From contig NW_027473583.1 in the NCBI RefSeq assembly GCF_050947335.1, positions 154,827 through 218,826 on the forward strand: a DNA stretch of 64,000 nt, given 5' to 3'. Position numbers and translations under genes: made by a program. Under the pieces are notes generated by a model that was not told where the DNA came from, did not search any database, and was given only the letters and a program-made list of their open reading frames with translations. The stretch is from Megachile rotundata. Its lineage: Eukaryota; Arthropoda; Insecta; Hymenoptera; Megachilidae. Position 1 is the first letter of the stretch, and each line of letters opens with the position of its first letter. Shown piece after piece: positions 1-11,869 of the stretch.

Positions 1-83
1 GTATAGTAATTGTCGTTCTATCGATCATTTAAGCATAATACGGCTAATAATATGAGTTAGATTGATAATAATAACAGTAATAA
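1..83. repeat. Satellite monomer subtype A (representative)
   Basis: Relative to the consensus, subtype A has T at 29 (CATTTAAG), C at 41 (TACGG) and C at 75 (AACAG). It usually precedes a B monomer, because the next unit begins GTACAG. Other copies start at 4151, 5977 and 6475. It opens the 11-monomer A-K cycle of the left part of the array. Confidence 0.9.
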
Positions 84-166
84 GTACAGTAATTGTCGTT
101 CTATCGATAATATAAGCATAATATGGCTAATAATATGAGTTAGATCGATAATGATAAGAGTAATAA
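84..166. repeat. Satellite monomer subtype B (representative), two ATCGAT sites
   Basis: Diagnostic bases are C4, A26, C63 and G70. A26 turns the central site into the 8-bp palindrome TATCGATA, and C63 creates a second ATCGAT at positions 61-66, so this subtype alone carries two. It is one of the most frequent subtypes and often occurs as adjacent pairs, for example 6558-6723, 46991-47156 and 51641-51806. A variant with T76 is at 6558. Its right half is also the right half of most subtype T monomers, pointing to exchange between them. Confidence 0.9.
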
Positions 167-249
167 GTACAGTAATTGTCGTTCTGTCGATCATTTAAGC
201 ATAATATGGCTAATAATATGAGTTAGATTGATAATAATAACAGTAATAA
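167..249. repeat. Satellite monomer subtype C (representative)
   Basis: Diagnostic bases are C4, G20 (CTGTCGATC, which destroys ATCGAT), T29 and C75. It follows B and precedes D in the left-hand cycle, with copies at 4317 and 5396. A hybrid at 6143 keeps the C left half but ends like H (G75, G82). Confidence 0.85.
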
Positions 250-332
250 GTACAGTAATTGTCGTTCTATCGATCATATATGCATAATATGGCTAATAAT
301 ATGAGTTAGATTGATAATAGTAAGAGTAATAA
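250..332. repeat. Satellite monomer subtype D (representative)
   Basis: Diagnostic bases are T32, giving the palindrome TATGCATA, and in this copy C4 and G71. Two right-hand versions exist: G71 with GAGTAATAA, as here, and a version with C75 (AACAG), as at 46908. The second version precedes B monomers in the 24-monomer HOR. Confidence 0.85.
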
Positions 333-415
333 GTATAGTAATTGTCGTTCTATCGATCATATAAGCACAATATGGCTAATAATATGAGTTAGATTGATAA
401 TAGTAAGAGTAATAA
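333..415. repeat. Satellite monomer subtype E (representative)
   Basis: Diagnostic bases are C36 (AGCACAATATGG) and G71. It nearly always precedes an F monomer. A derived form with A45 (GGCAAATAAT), called E* here, marks one position of the 24-monomer HOR, for example at 47157, 51143 and 51807. Confidence 0.88.
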
Positions 416-498
416 GTATAGTAATTGTCGTTCTGTCGATCATATAAGCATAATATGGCTAATAATATGAGTTAGATTGATAATAATAAGAGTAGTGG
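416..498. repeat. Satellite monomer subtype F (representative)
   Basis: Diagnostic bases are G20, G80 and G82 (GAGTAGTGA). This first copy also has G83, giving AGTAGTGGG, which I did not see elsewhere. A sub-variant with C53 (AATACGAG) marks another HOR position, for example near 2551, 3703, 18398, 23460, 25868, 29520 and 57174. F is followed by G almost without exception. Confidence 0.88.
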
Positions 499-581
499 GT
501 ATAGTAATTGTCGTTCTATCGATCATATAAGCATAATACGGCTAATAATATGAGTTAGATTGATAATAATGCGAGTAATAA
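499..581. repeat. Satellite monomer subtype G (representative), CpG-rich
   Basis: Diagnostic bases are C41 (TACGG) and G73-C74 (AATGCGAG). With the two consensus CpGs this unit has four CpG sites, the most of the common subtypes. A variant with C69 (AACAATGCG), called G*, occurs in the second half of the 24-monomer HOR, for example at 47323 and 51309. Confidence 0.88.
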
Positions 582-664
582 GTATAGTAATTGTCGTTCT
601 ATCGATCATTTAAGCATAATATGGCTAATAATATGAGTTAGATTGATAATAATAAGAGTAATGA
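582..664. repeat. Satellite monomer subtype H (representative)
   Basis: Diagnostic bases are T29 and G82 (AATGA before the next unit). A sister form H' has T74 (AATATGAGTAATGA), for example at 1329, 2159 and 47406. Both forms are followed by subtype I, so the H-I join, read as GAGCATAG, is a convenient HOR landmark. Confidence 0.87.
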
Positions 665-747
665 GCATAGTAATTGTAGTTCTATCGATCGTATCTGCAT
701 AATATGGTTAATGATATGAGTTAGATTCATAATAATAAGAGTAATAA
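665..747. repeat. Satellite monomer subtype I (representative), strongly diverged
   Basis: Eight diagnostic bases: C2, A14 (TTGTAGTTC), G27, C31, T32 (CGTATCTGC), T44, G49 and C64. A related form I' lacks T44, G49 and C64 but has G71 and T76, for example at 1412 and 46825. The GAGCATAG landmarks that precede it fall at 663, 1410, 2240, 3402, 3900, 4813, 6224, 7801, 9212, 10706, 11536, 12449, 13943 and 14773. Every interval is a whole multiple of 83. Confidence 0.88.
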
Positions 748-830
748 GTATAGTAATTGTCGTTCTGTCGATCATTTAACCATAATATGGCTAATAATAT
801 GAGTTAGGTTGATAATAATAAGAATAATAA
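748..830. repeat. Satellite monomer subtype J (representative)
   Basis: Diagnostic bases are T29, C33 (TTAACCAT), G61 (TTAGGTTG) and A77 (AAGAATAATAA). This first copy also has G20; most later copies have A20. It follows I and precedes K in the A-K cycle. Confidence 0.87.
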
Positions 831-913
831 GTATAGTAATTGTCGTTCTGTCGATCATATAAGCATAATATGGCTAATAATATGAGTTAGATTGATAATA
901 ATAAGAGTAATAA
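831..913. repeat. Satellite monomer subtype K (representative), near consensus
   Basis: It differs from the consensus only by G20 in this copy, so it is close to the inferred ancestral unit. It closes the 11-monomer cycle and is usually followed by an A-like monomer with T29 and C41. Confidence 0.8.
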
Positions 914-996
914 GTATAGTAATTATCGTTCTATCGATCATTTAAGCATAATACGGCTAATAATATGAGTTAGATTGATAATAATAAGAGTAATAA
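914..996. repeat. Satellite monomer subtype L (A-like with A12)
   Basis: Diagnostic bases are A12 (AATTATCG), which marks the L lineage, plus T29 and C41. Copies at 5064 and 8052 are exactly 2,988 bp apart, which helps date it to before the 36-monomer duplication. Otherwise it resembles A. Confidence 0.8.
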
Positions 997-1494
997 GTAT
1001 AGTAATTGTCGTTCTATCGATCATTTAAGCATAATACGGCTAATAATATGAGTTAGATTGATAATAATAACAGTAATAAGTACAGTAATTGTCGTTCTAT
1101 CGATCATATAAGCACAATATGGCTAATAATATGAGTTAGATTGATAATAGTAAGAGTAATAAGTATAGTAATTGTCGTTCTGTCGATCATATAAGCATAA
1201 TATGGCTAATAATATGAGTTAGATTGATAATAATAAGAGTAGTGAGTATAGTAATTGTCGTTCTATCGATCATATAAGCATAATACGGCTAATAATATGA
1301 GTTAGATTGATAATAATGCGAGTAATAAGTATAGTAATTGTCGTTCTATCGATCATTTAAGCATAATATGGCTAATAATATGCGTTAGATTGATAATAAT
1401 ATGAGTAATGAGCATAGTAATTGTAGTTCTATCGATCGTATCTGCATAATATGGCTAATAATATGAGTTAGATTGATAATAGTAAGTGTAATAA

Positions 1495-1577
1495 GTATGG
1501 TAATTGTCGTTCTATCGATCATATATGCATAATATGGCTAATAATATGAGTTAGATTGATAATAATAAGAGTAATAA
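1495..1577. repeat. Satellite monomer subtype M (representative)
   Basis: Diagnostic bases are G5 (GTATGG) and T32. It follows I' and precedes N. In the 24-monomer HOR it is unit 16, for example at 47572. A hybrid at 52222 keeps G5 but has the consensus base at 32. Confidence 0.85.
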
Positions 1578-1660
1578 GTATAGTAATTGTCGTTCTATCG
1601 ATCATTTATGCATAATATGGCTAATAATATGAGTTAGATTGATAATAATAAGAGTAATAA
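1578..1660. repeat. Satellite monomer subtype N, with 10-bp palindrome
   Basis: T29 together with T32 produces the perfect 10-bp palindrome TTATGCATAA at positions 29-38. It sits between M and O wherever that trio is intact. A few copies carry A16 (GTCGATCT), for example near 27489 and 31141, exactly 3,652 bp apart. Confidence 0.85.
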
Positions 1661-1743
1661 GTATAGTAAATGTCGTGCTATCGATCATATCTGCAGAATA
1701 TGGTTAATAACATGGGTTAGATTGATAATAGTGAGTGTAATAA
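1661..1743. repeat. Satellite monomer subtype O, most diverged unit, CTGCAG site
   Basis: Eleven differences from consensus: A10, G17 (GTCGTGC), C31, T32, G36, T44, C51, G55, G71, G73 and T76. G36 with C31-T32 makes CTGCAG, absent from other subtypes. CTGCAG sites read at 42537, 45775, 47768 and 49761 track the 24-monomer HOR. A second form O' keeps T36 and lacks the site, for example near 33648, 36556, 38880, 44780 and 53667. Two copies, near 27591 and 31243, carry AGATCTGCAG. Confidence 0.88.
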
Positions 1744-1826
1744 GTATAGTAATTGTCGTTCTATCGATCATATATGCATAATATGGCTTATAATATGAGT
1801 TAGATTGATAATAATAAGAGTAAAGA
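1744..1826. repeat. Satellite monomer subtype P (representative)
   Basis: Diagnostic bases are T32 and T46 (GGCTTATAAT), usually with G82. This copy also has A81 (GTAAAGA). It lies between O and Q. Some copies have C21 (CTACCGATC), for example near 38288, 40612 and 47841; the first two are exactly 2,324 bp apart. Confidence 0.85.
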
Positions 1827-1909
1827 GTATAGTAATTGTAGTTCTATCGATCATATAAGCATAACACGGCTAATAATATGAGTTAGATTGATAATAATGC
1901 GAGTAATAA
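1827..1909. repeat. Satellite monomer subtype Q (representative)
   Basis: Diagnostic bases are A14, C39 and C41 (ATAACACGG), and G73-C74. It looks like a G-type unit with an I-like left end. Two late copies, at 61273 and 62768, also have G29 (CATGTAAG), marking the terminal 18-monomer duplication. Confidence 0.85.
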
Positions 1910-1992
1910 GTATAGTAATTGTCGTTCTATCGATCATTTAAGCATAATATGGCTAATAATATGAGTTAGATTGATAATGATAACAGTAATAT
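1910..1992. repeat. Satellite monomer subtype R (representative)
   Basis: Diagnostic bases are T29, G70, C75 and T83 (AACAGTAATAT). It follows Q and is unit 21 of the 24-monomer HOR, for example at 47987. Confidence 0.83.
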
Positions 1993-2075
1993 GTACAGTA
2001 ATTGTCGTTCTATCGATCATATAAGCATAATATGGCTAATAATATGAGTTAGATTGATAATAATAAGAGTAGTGA

Positions 2076-4731
2076 GTATAGTAATTGTCGTTCTATCGAT
2101 CATATAAGCATAATACGGCTAATAATATGAGTTAGATTGATAATAATGCGAGTAATAAGTATAGTAATTGTCGTTCTATCGATCATTTAAGCATAATATG
2201 GCTAATAATATGAGTTAGATTGATAATAATATGAGTAATGAGCATAGTAATTGTAGTTCTATCGATCGTATCTGCATAATATGGCTAATAATATGAGTTA
2301 GATTGATAATAGTAAGTGTAATAAGTATGGTAATTGTCGTTCTATCGATCATATATGCATAATATGGCTAATAATATGAGTTAGATTGATAATAATAACA
2401 GTAATAAGTACAGTAATTGTCGTTCTATCGATAATATAAGCATAATATGGCTAATAATATGAGTTAGATCGATAATGATAAGAGTAATAAGTACAGTAAT
2501 TGTCGTTCTGTCGATCATATAAGCATAATATGGCTAATAATACGAGTTAGATTGATAATAATAAGAGTAGTGAGTATAGTAATTGTCGTTCTATCGATAA
2601 TATAAGCATAATATGGCTAATAATATGAGTTAGATCGATAATGATAAGAGTAATAAGTACAGTAATTGTCGTTCTATCGATAATATAAGCATAATATGGC
2701 TAATAATATGAGTTAGATCGATAATGATAAGAGTAATAAGTACAGTAATTGTCGTTCTATCGATCATATAGGCACAATATGGCTAATAATATGAGTTAGA
2801 TTGATAATAGTAAGAGTAATAAGTATAGTAATTGTCGTTCTGTCGATCATATAAGCACAATATGGCTAATAATATGAGTTAGATTGACAATAGTAAGAGT
2901 AATAAGTATAGTAATTGTCGTTCTGTCGATCATTTAAGCATAATATGGCTAATAATATGAGTTAGATTGATAAAAATAACAGTAATAAGTACAGTAATTG
3001 TCGTTCTATCGATCATATATGCATAATATGGCTAATAATATGAGTTAGAATGATAATAGTAAGAGTAATAAGTATAGTAATTGTCGTTCTATCGATCATA
3101 TAAGCACAATATGGCTAATAATATGAGTTAGATTGATAATAGTAAGAGTAATAAGTATAGTAATTGTCGTTCTGTCGATCATATAAGCATAATATGGCTA
3201 ATAATATGAGTTAGATTGATAATAATAAGAGTAGTGAGTATAGTAATTGTCGTTCTATCGATCATATAAGCATAATACGGCTAATAATATGAGTTAGATT
3301 GATAATAATGCGAGTAATAAGTATAGTAATTGTCGTTCTATCGATCATTTAAGCATAATATGGCTAATAATATGAGTTAGATTGATAATAATAAGAGTAA
3401 TGAGCATAGTAATTGTAGTTCTATCGATCGTATCTGCATAATATGGCTAATAATATGAGTTAGATTGATAATAGTAAGTGTAATAAGTATAGTAATTGTC
3501 GTTCTATCGATCATATATGCATAATATGGCTAATAATATGAGTTAGATTGATAATAATAACAGTAATAAGTACAGTAATTGTCGTTCTATCGATAATATA
3601 AGCATAATATGGCTAATAATATGAGTTAGATCGATAATGATAAGAGTAATAAGTACAGTAATTGTCGTTCTGTCGATCATATAAGCATAATATGGCTAAT
3701 AATACGAGTTAGATTGATAATAATAAGAGTAGTGAGTATAGTAATTGTCGTTCTATCGATCATATAAGCATAATACGGCTAATAATATGAGTTAGATTGA
3801 TAATAATGCGAGTAATAAGTATAGTAATTGTCGTTCTATCGATCATTTAAGCATAATATGGCTAATAATATGAGTTAGATTGATAATAATAAGAGTAATG
3901 AGCATAGTAATTGTAGTTCTATCGATCGTATCTGCATAATATGGTTAATAATATGAGTTAGATTCATAATAATAAGAGTAATAATTATAGTAATTGTCGT
4001 TCTATCGATCATTTAACCATAATATGGCTAATAATATGAGTTAGGTTGATAATAATAAGAATAATAAGTATAGTAATTGTCGTTCTGTCGATCATATAAG
4101 CATAATATGGCTAATAATATGAGTTAGATTGATAATAATAAGAGTAATAAGTATAGTAATTGTCGTTCTATCGATCATTTAAGCATAATACGGCTAATAA
4201 TATGAGTTAGATTGATAATAATAACAGTAATAAGTACAGTAATTGTCGTTCTATCGATAATATAAGCATAATATGGCTAATAATATGAGTTAGATCGATA
4301 ATGATAAGAGTAATAAGTACAGTAATTGTCGTTCTGTCGATCATTTAAGCATAATATGGCTAATAATATGAGTTAGATTGATAATAATAACAGTAATAAG
4401 TACAGTAATTGTCGTTCTATCGATCATATATGCATAATATGGCTAATAATATGAGTTAGATTGATAATAGTAAGAGTAATAAGTATAGTAATTGTCGTTC
4501 TATCGATCATATAAGCACAATATGGCTAATATTATGAGTTAGATTGATAATAGTAAGAGTAATAAGTATAGTAATTGTCGTTCTGTCGATCATATAAGCA
4601 TAATATGGCTAATAATATGAGTTAGATTGATAATAATAAGAGTAGTGAGTATAGTAATTGTCGTTCTATCGATCATATAAGCATAATACGGCTAATAATA
4701 TGAGTTAGATTGATAATAATGCGAGTAATAA
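2076..4731. repeat. Segment copied 14,693 bp downstream (source or sister)
   Basis: The subtype order here matches 16769-19424 at an offset of 14,693 bp, which is 177 monomers plus 2 bp from the two T monomers between. Shared rare markers include GGCACAATATGG at 2771 and 17464, and the AATACGAG F variants. A few single-base differences separate the two, for example H' against H near 2159 and G5 at 2325 only. Confidence 0.8.
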
Positions 4732-7669
4732 GTATAGTAATTGTCGTTCTATCGATCATTTAAGCATAATATGGCTAATAATATGAGTTAGATTGATAAT
4801 AATAAGAGTAATGAGCATAGTAATTGTAGTTCTATCGATCGTATCTGCATAATATGGTTAATGATATGAGTTAGATTCATAATAATAAGAGTAATAAGTA
4901 TAGTAATTGTCGTTCTATCGATCATTTAACCATAATATGGCTAATAATATGAGTTAGGTTGATAATAATAAGAATAATAAGTATAGTAATTGTCGTTCTG
5001 TCGATCATATAAGCATAATATGGCTAATAATATGAGTTAGATTGATAATAATAAGAGTAATAAGTATAGTAATTATCGTTCTATCGATCATTTAAGCATA
5101 ATACGGCTAATAATATGAGTTAGATTGATAATAATAACAGTAATAAGTACAGTAATTGTCGTTCTATCGATAATATAAGCATAATATGGCTAATAATATG
5201 AGTTAGATCGATAATGATAAGTGTAATAAGTACAGTAATTGTCGTTCTATCGATCATTTAAGCATAATACGGCTAATAATATGAGTTAGATTGATAATAA
5301 TAACAGTAATAAGTACAGTAATTGTCGTTCTATCGATAATATAAGCATAATATGGCTAATAATATGAGTTAGATCGATAATGATAAGAGTAATAAGTACA
5401 GTAATTGTCGTTCTGTCGATCATTTAAGCATAATATGGCTAATAATATGAGTTAGATTGATAATAATAACAGTAATAAGTACAGTAATTGTCGTTCTATC
5501 GATCATATATGCATAATATGGCTAATAATATGAGTTAGATTGATAATAGTAAGAGTAATAAGTATAGTAATTGTCGTTCTATCGATCATATAAGCACAAT
5601 ATGGCTAATAATATGAGTTAGATTGATAATAGTAAGAGTAATAAGTATAGTAATTGTCGTTCTGTCGATCATATAAGCATAATATGGCTAATAATATGAG
5701 TTAGATTGATAATAATAAGAGTAGTGAGTATAGTAATTGTCGTTCTATCGATCATATAAGCATAATACGGCTAATAATATGAGTTAGATTGATAATAATG
5801 CGAGTAATAAGTATAGTAATTGTCGTTCTATCGATCATTTAACCATAATATGGCTAATAATATGAGTTAGATTGATAATAGTAAGAGTAATAAGTATAGT
5901 AATTGTCGTTCTATCGATCATATAAGCACAATATGGCTAATAATATGAGTTAGATTGATAATAATAAGAGTAATAAGTATAGTAATTGTCGTTCTATCGA
6001 TCATTTAAGCATAATACGGCTAATAATATGAGTTAGATTGATAATAATAACAGTAATAAGTACAGTAATTGTCGTTCTATCGATAATATAAGCATAATAT
6101 GGCTAATAATATGAGTTAGATCGATAATGATAAGAGTAATAAGTACAGTAATTGTCGTTCTGTCGATCATTTAAGCATAATATGGCTAATAATATGAGTT
6201 AGATTGATAATAATAAGAGTAATGAGCATAGTAATTGTAGTTCTATCGATCGTATCTGCATAATATGGTTAATGATATGAGTTAGATTCATAATAATAAG
6301 AGTAATAAGTATAGTAATTGTCGTTCTATCGATCATTTAACCATAATATGGCTAATAATATGAGTTAGGTTGATAATAATAAGAATAATAAGTATAGTAA
6401 TTGTCGTTCTGTCGATCATATAAGCATAATATGGCTAATAATATGAGTTAGATTGATAATAATAAGAGTAATAAGTATAGTAATTGTCGTTCTATCGATC
6501 ATTTAAGCATAATACGGCTAATAATATGAGTTAGATTGATAATAATAACAGTAATAAGTACAGTAATTGTCGTTCTATCGATAATATAAGCATAATATGG
6601 CTAATAATATGAGTTAGATCGATAATGATAAGTGTAATAAGTACAGTAATTGTCGTTCTATCGATAATATAAGCATAATATGGCTAATAATATGAGTTAG
6701 ATCGATAATGATAAGAGTAATAAGTACAGTAATTGTCGTTCTATCGATCATATAAGCACAATATGGCTAATAATATGAGTTAGATTGATAATAGTAAGAG
6801 TAATAAGTATAGTAATTGTCGTTCTGTCGATCATATAAGCATAATATGGCTAATAATATGAGTTAGATTGATAATAATAAGAGTAGTGAGTATAGTAATT
6901 GTCGTTCTATCGATCATATAAGCATAATACGGCTAATAATATGACTTAGATTGATAATAATGCGAGTAATAAGTATAGTAATTGTCGTTCTATCGATCAT
7001 TTAAGCATAATATGGCTAATAATATGAGTTAGATTGATAATAGTAAGTGCAATAAGTATAGTAATTGTCGTTCTATCGATCATATATGCATAATATGGCT
7101 AATAATATGAGTTAGATTGATAATAATAACAGTAATAAGTACAGTAATTGTCGTTCTATCGATCATATAAGCACAATATGGCTAATAATATGAGTTAGAT
7201 TGACAATAGTAAGAGTAATAAGTATAGTAATTGTCGTTCTGTCGATCATTTAAGCATAATATGGCTAATAATATGAGTTAGATTGATAATAATAACAGTA
7301 ATAAGTACAGTAATTGTCGTTCTATCGATCATATATGCATAATATGGCTAATAATATGAGTTAGAATGATAATAGTAAGAGTAATAAGTATAGTAATTGT
7401 CGTTCTATCGATCATATAAGCACAATATGGCTAATAATATGAGTTAGATTGATAATAGTAAGAGTAATAAGTATAGTAATTGTCGTTCCGTCGATCATAT
7501 AAGCATAATATGGCTAATAATATGAGTTAGATTGATAATAATAAGAGTAGTGAGTATAGTAATTGTCGTTCTATCGATCATATAAGCATAATACGGCTAA
7601 TAATATGAGTTAGATTGATAATAATGCGAGTAATAAGTATAGTAATTGTCGTTCTATCGATCATTTAAG
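4682..7669. repeat. 36-monomer HOR (2,988 bp), copy 1
   Basis: This segment is directly repeated in 7670-10657. Private markers recur at exactly +2,988: AATTATCG at 5071 and 8059, ATGACTTAG at 6941 and 9929, TTCCGTCG at 7488 and 10476. Left and right limits were placed within one monomer from the hybrid unit at 7637-7719. Confidence 0.85.
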
Positions 7670-10657
7670 CATAATACGGCTAATAATATGAGTTAGATTG
7701 ATAATAATGCGAGTAATAAGTATAGTAATTGTCGTTCTATCGATCATTTAAGCATAATATGGCTAATAATATGAGTTAGATTGATAATAATAAGAGTAAT
7801 GAGCATAGTAATTGTAGTTCTATCGATCGTATCTGCATAATATGGTTAATGATATGAGTTAGATTCATAATAATAAGAGTAATAAGTATAGTAATTGTCG
7901 TTCTATCGATCATTTAACCATAATATGGCTAATAATATGAGTTAGGTTGATAATAATAAGAATAATAAGTATAGTAATTGTCGTTCTGTCGATCATATAA
8001 GCATAATATGGCTAATAATATGAGTTAGATTGATAATAATAAGAGTAATAAGTATAGTAATTATCGTTCTATCGATCATTTAAGCATAATACGGCTAATA
8101 ATATGAGTTAGATTGATAATAATAACAGTAATAAGTACAGTAATTGTCGTTCTATCGATAATATAAGCATAATATGGCTAATAATATGAGTTAGATCGAT
8201 AATGATAAGTGTAATAAGTACAGTAATTGTCGTTCTATCGATCATTTAAGCATAATACGGCTAATAATATGAGTTAGATTGATAATAATAACAGTAATAA
8301 GTACAGTAATTGTCGTTCTATCGATAATATAAGCATAATATGGCTAATAATATGAGTTAGATCGATAATGATAAGAGTAATAAGTACAGTAATTGTCGTT
8401 CTGTCGATCATTTAAGCATAATATGGCTAATAATATGAGTTAGATTGATAATAATAACAGTAATAAGTACAGTAATTGTCGTTCTATCGATCATATATGC
8501 ATAATATGGCTAATAATATGAGTTAGATTGATAATAGTAAGAGTAATAAGTATAGTAATTGTCGTTCTATCGATCATATAAGCACAATATGGCTAATAAT
8601 ATGAGTTAGATTGATAATAGTAAGAGTAATAAGTATAGTAATTGTCGTTCTGTCGATCATATAAGCATAATATGGCTAATAATATGAGTTAGATTGATAA
8701 TAATAAGAGTAGTGAGTATAGTAATTGTCGTTCTATCGATCATATAAGCATAATACGGCTAATAATATGAGTTAGATTGATAATAATGCGAGTAATAAGT
8801 ATAGTAATTGTCGTTCTATCGATCATTTAACCATAATATGGCTAATAATATGAGTTAGATTGATAATAGTAAGAGTAATAAGTATAGTAATTGTCGTTCT
8901 ATCGATCATATAAGCACAATATGGCTAATAATATGAGTTAGATTGATAATAATAAGAGTAATAAGTATAGTAATTGTCGTTCTATCGATCATTTAAGCAT
9001 AATACGGCTAATAATATGAGTTAGATTGATAATAATAACAGTAATAAGTACAGTAATTGTCGTTCTATCGATAATATAAGCATAATATGGCTAATAATAT
9101 GAGTTAGATCGATAATGATAAGAGTAATAAGTACAGTAATTGTCGTTCTGTCGATCATTTAAGCATAATATGGCTAATAATATGAGTTAGATTGATAATA
9201 ATAAGAGTAATGAGCATAGTAATTGTAGTTCTATCGATCGTATCTGCATAATATGGTTAATGATATGAGTTAGATTCATAATAATAAGAGTAATAAGTAT
9301 AGTAATTGTCGTTCTATCGATCATTTAACCATAATATGGCTAATAATATGAGTTAGGTTGATAATAATAAGAATAATAAGTATAGTAATTGTCGTTCTGT
9401 CGATCATATAAGCATAATATGGCTAATAATATGAGTTAGATTGATAATAATAAGAGTAATAAGTATAGTAATTGTCGTTCTATCGATCATTTAAGCATAA
9501 TACGGCTAATAATATGAGTTAGATTGATAATAATAACAGTAATAAGTACAGTAATTGTCGTTCTATCGATAATATAAGCATAATATGGCTAATAATATGA
9601 GTTAGATCGATAATGATAAGTGTAATAAGTACAGTAATTGTCGTTCTATCGATAATATAAGCATAATATGGCTAATAATATGAGTTAGATCGATAATGAT
9701 AAGAGTAATAAGTACAGTAATTGTCGTTCTATCGATCATATAAGCACAATATGGCTAATAATATGAGTTAGATTGATAATAGTAAGAGTAATAAGTATAG
9801 TAATTGTCGTTCTGTCGATCATATAAGCATAATATGGCTAATAATATGAGTTAGATTGATAATAATAAGAGTAGTGAGTATAGTAATTGTCGTTCTATCG
9901 ATCATATAAGCATAATACGGCTAATAATATGACTTAGATTGATAATAATGCGAGTAATAAGTATAGTAATTGTCGTTCTATCGATCATTTAAGCATAATA
10001 TGGCTAATAATATGAGTTAGATTGATAATAGTAAGTGCAATAAGTATAGTAATTGTCGTTCTATCGATCATATATGCATAATATGGCTAATAATATGAGT
10101 TAGATTGATAATAATAACAGTAATAAGTACAGTAATTGTCGTTCTATCGATCATATAAGCACAATATGGCTAATAATATGAGTTAGATTGACAATAGTAA
10201 GAGTAATAAGTATAGTAATTGTCGTTCTGTCGATCATTTAAGCATAATATGGCTAATAATATGAGTTAGATTGATAATAATAACAGTAATAAGTACAGTA
10301 ATTGTCGTTCTATCGATCATATATGCATAATATGGCTAATAATATGAGTTAGAATGATAATAGTAAGAGTAATAAGTATAGTAATTGTCGTTCTATCGAT
10401 CATATAAGCACAATATGGCTAATAATATGAGTTAGATTGATAATAGTAAGAGTAATAAGTATAGTAATTGTCGTTCCGTCGATCATATAAGCATAATATG
10501 GCTAATAATATGAGTTAGATTGATAATAATAAGAGTAGTGAGTATAGTAATTGTCGTTCTATCGATCATATAAGCATAATACGGCTAATAATATGAGTTA
10601 GATTGATAATAATGCGAGTAATAAGTATAGTAATTGTCGTTCTATCGATCATTTAAG
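7670..10657. repeat. 36-monomer HOR (2,988 bp), copy 2
   Basis: Tandem partner of the preceding block. The joint lies in the unit at 7637-7719, which is H-like to position 29 and G-like from 41. Most of this copy was then included in a later 39-monomer duplication, so the two layers overlap. Confidence 0.83.
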
Positions 10658-11869
10658 CATAATATTGCTAATAATATGAGTTAGATTGATAATAATAAGA
10701 GTAATGAGCATAGTAATTGTAGTTCTATCGATCGTATCTGCATAATATGGTTAATAATATGAGTTAGATTCATAATAATAAGAGTAATAAGTATAGTAAT
10801 TGTCGTTCTATCGATCATTTAACCATAATATGGCTAATAATATGAGTTAGGTTGATAATAATAAGAATAATAAGTATAGTAATTGTCGTTCTGTCGATCA
10901 TATAAGCATAATATGGCTAATAATATGAGTTAGATTGATAATAATAAGAGTAATAAGTATAGTAATTGTCGTTCTATCGATCATTTAAGCATAATACGGC
11001 TAATAATATGAGTTAGATTGATAATAATAACAGTAATAAGTACAGTAATTGTCGTTCTATCGATAATATAAGCATAATATGGCTAATAATATGAGTTAGA
11101 TCGATAATGATAAGAGTAATAAGTACAGTAATTGTCGTTCTATCGATAATATAAGCATAATATGGCTAATAATATGAGTTAGATCGATAATGATAAGAGT
11201 AATAAGTACAGTAATTGTCGTTCTATCGATCATATAAGCACAATATGGCTAATAATATGAGTTAGATTGATAATAGTAAGAGTAATAAGTATAGTAATTG
11301 TCGTTCTGTCGATCATATAAGCATAATATGGCTAATAATATGAGTTAGATTGATAATAATAAGAGTAGTGAGTATAGTAATTGTCGTTCTATCGATCATA
11401 TAAGCATAATACGGCTAATAATATGAGTTAGATTGATAATAATGCGAGTAATAAGTATAGTAATTGTCGTTCTATCGATCATTTAAGCATAATATGGCTA
11501 ATAATATGAGTTAGATTGATAATAATATGAGTAATGAGCATAGTAATTGTAGTTCTATCGATCGTATCTGCATAATATGGCTAATAATATGAGTTAGATT
11601 GATAATAGTAAGTGTAATAAGTATGGTAATTGTCGTTCTATCGATCATATATGCATAATATGGCTAATAATATGAGTTAGATTGATAATAATAAGAGTAA
11701 TAAGTATAGTAATTGTCGTTCTATCGATCATTTATGCATAATATGGCTAATAATATGAGTTAGATTGATAATAATAAGAGTAATAAGTATAGTAAATGTC
11801 GTGCTATCGATCATATCTGCAGAATATGGTTAATAACATGGGTTAGATTGATAATAGTGAGTGTAATAA
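8633..11869. repeat. 39-monomer HOR (3,237 bp), copy A
   Basis: It runs from an F unit to an O unit and is repeated in 11870-15106. Markers at exactly +3,237 are ATGAC (9929 and 13166), TTCCG (10476 and 13713) and GAGCATAG (9212 and 12449; 10706 and 13943; 11536 and 14773). It overlaps 36-monomer copy 2, showing nested duplication. Confidence 0.87.

Larger units (their letters stand above)
1..2075. repeat. Left block: 11-monomer A-K cycle followed by mixed order
   Basis: Monomers 1-11 run A, B, C, D, E, F, G, H, I, J, K (913 bp). They are followed by L, A, E, F, G, H', I', M, N, O, P, Q and R up to 1992, then an F-like unit. The A-K order recurs from 4151, exactly 50 monomers (4,150 bp) later. 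There are no indels relative to the 83-bp register. Confidence 0.85.

Noticed and set aside
35..42. TATA-like and Pribnow-like strings (ATAATATG, GTATAG) as promoters
   Set aside because: They recur in all units as a result of A+T content, with no paired element or transcript evidence.
33..54. Shorter ancestral repeat inside the monomer (ATAATATG at 35-42 and 47-54, 12 bp apart)
   Set aside because: Only this 8-bp pair is clear; the rest of the monomer does not follow a 12-bp period, so a 12-bp ancestral unit is not supported.
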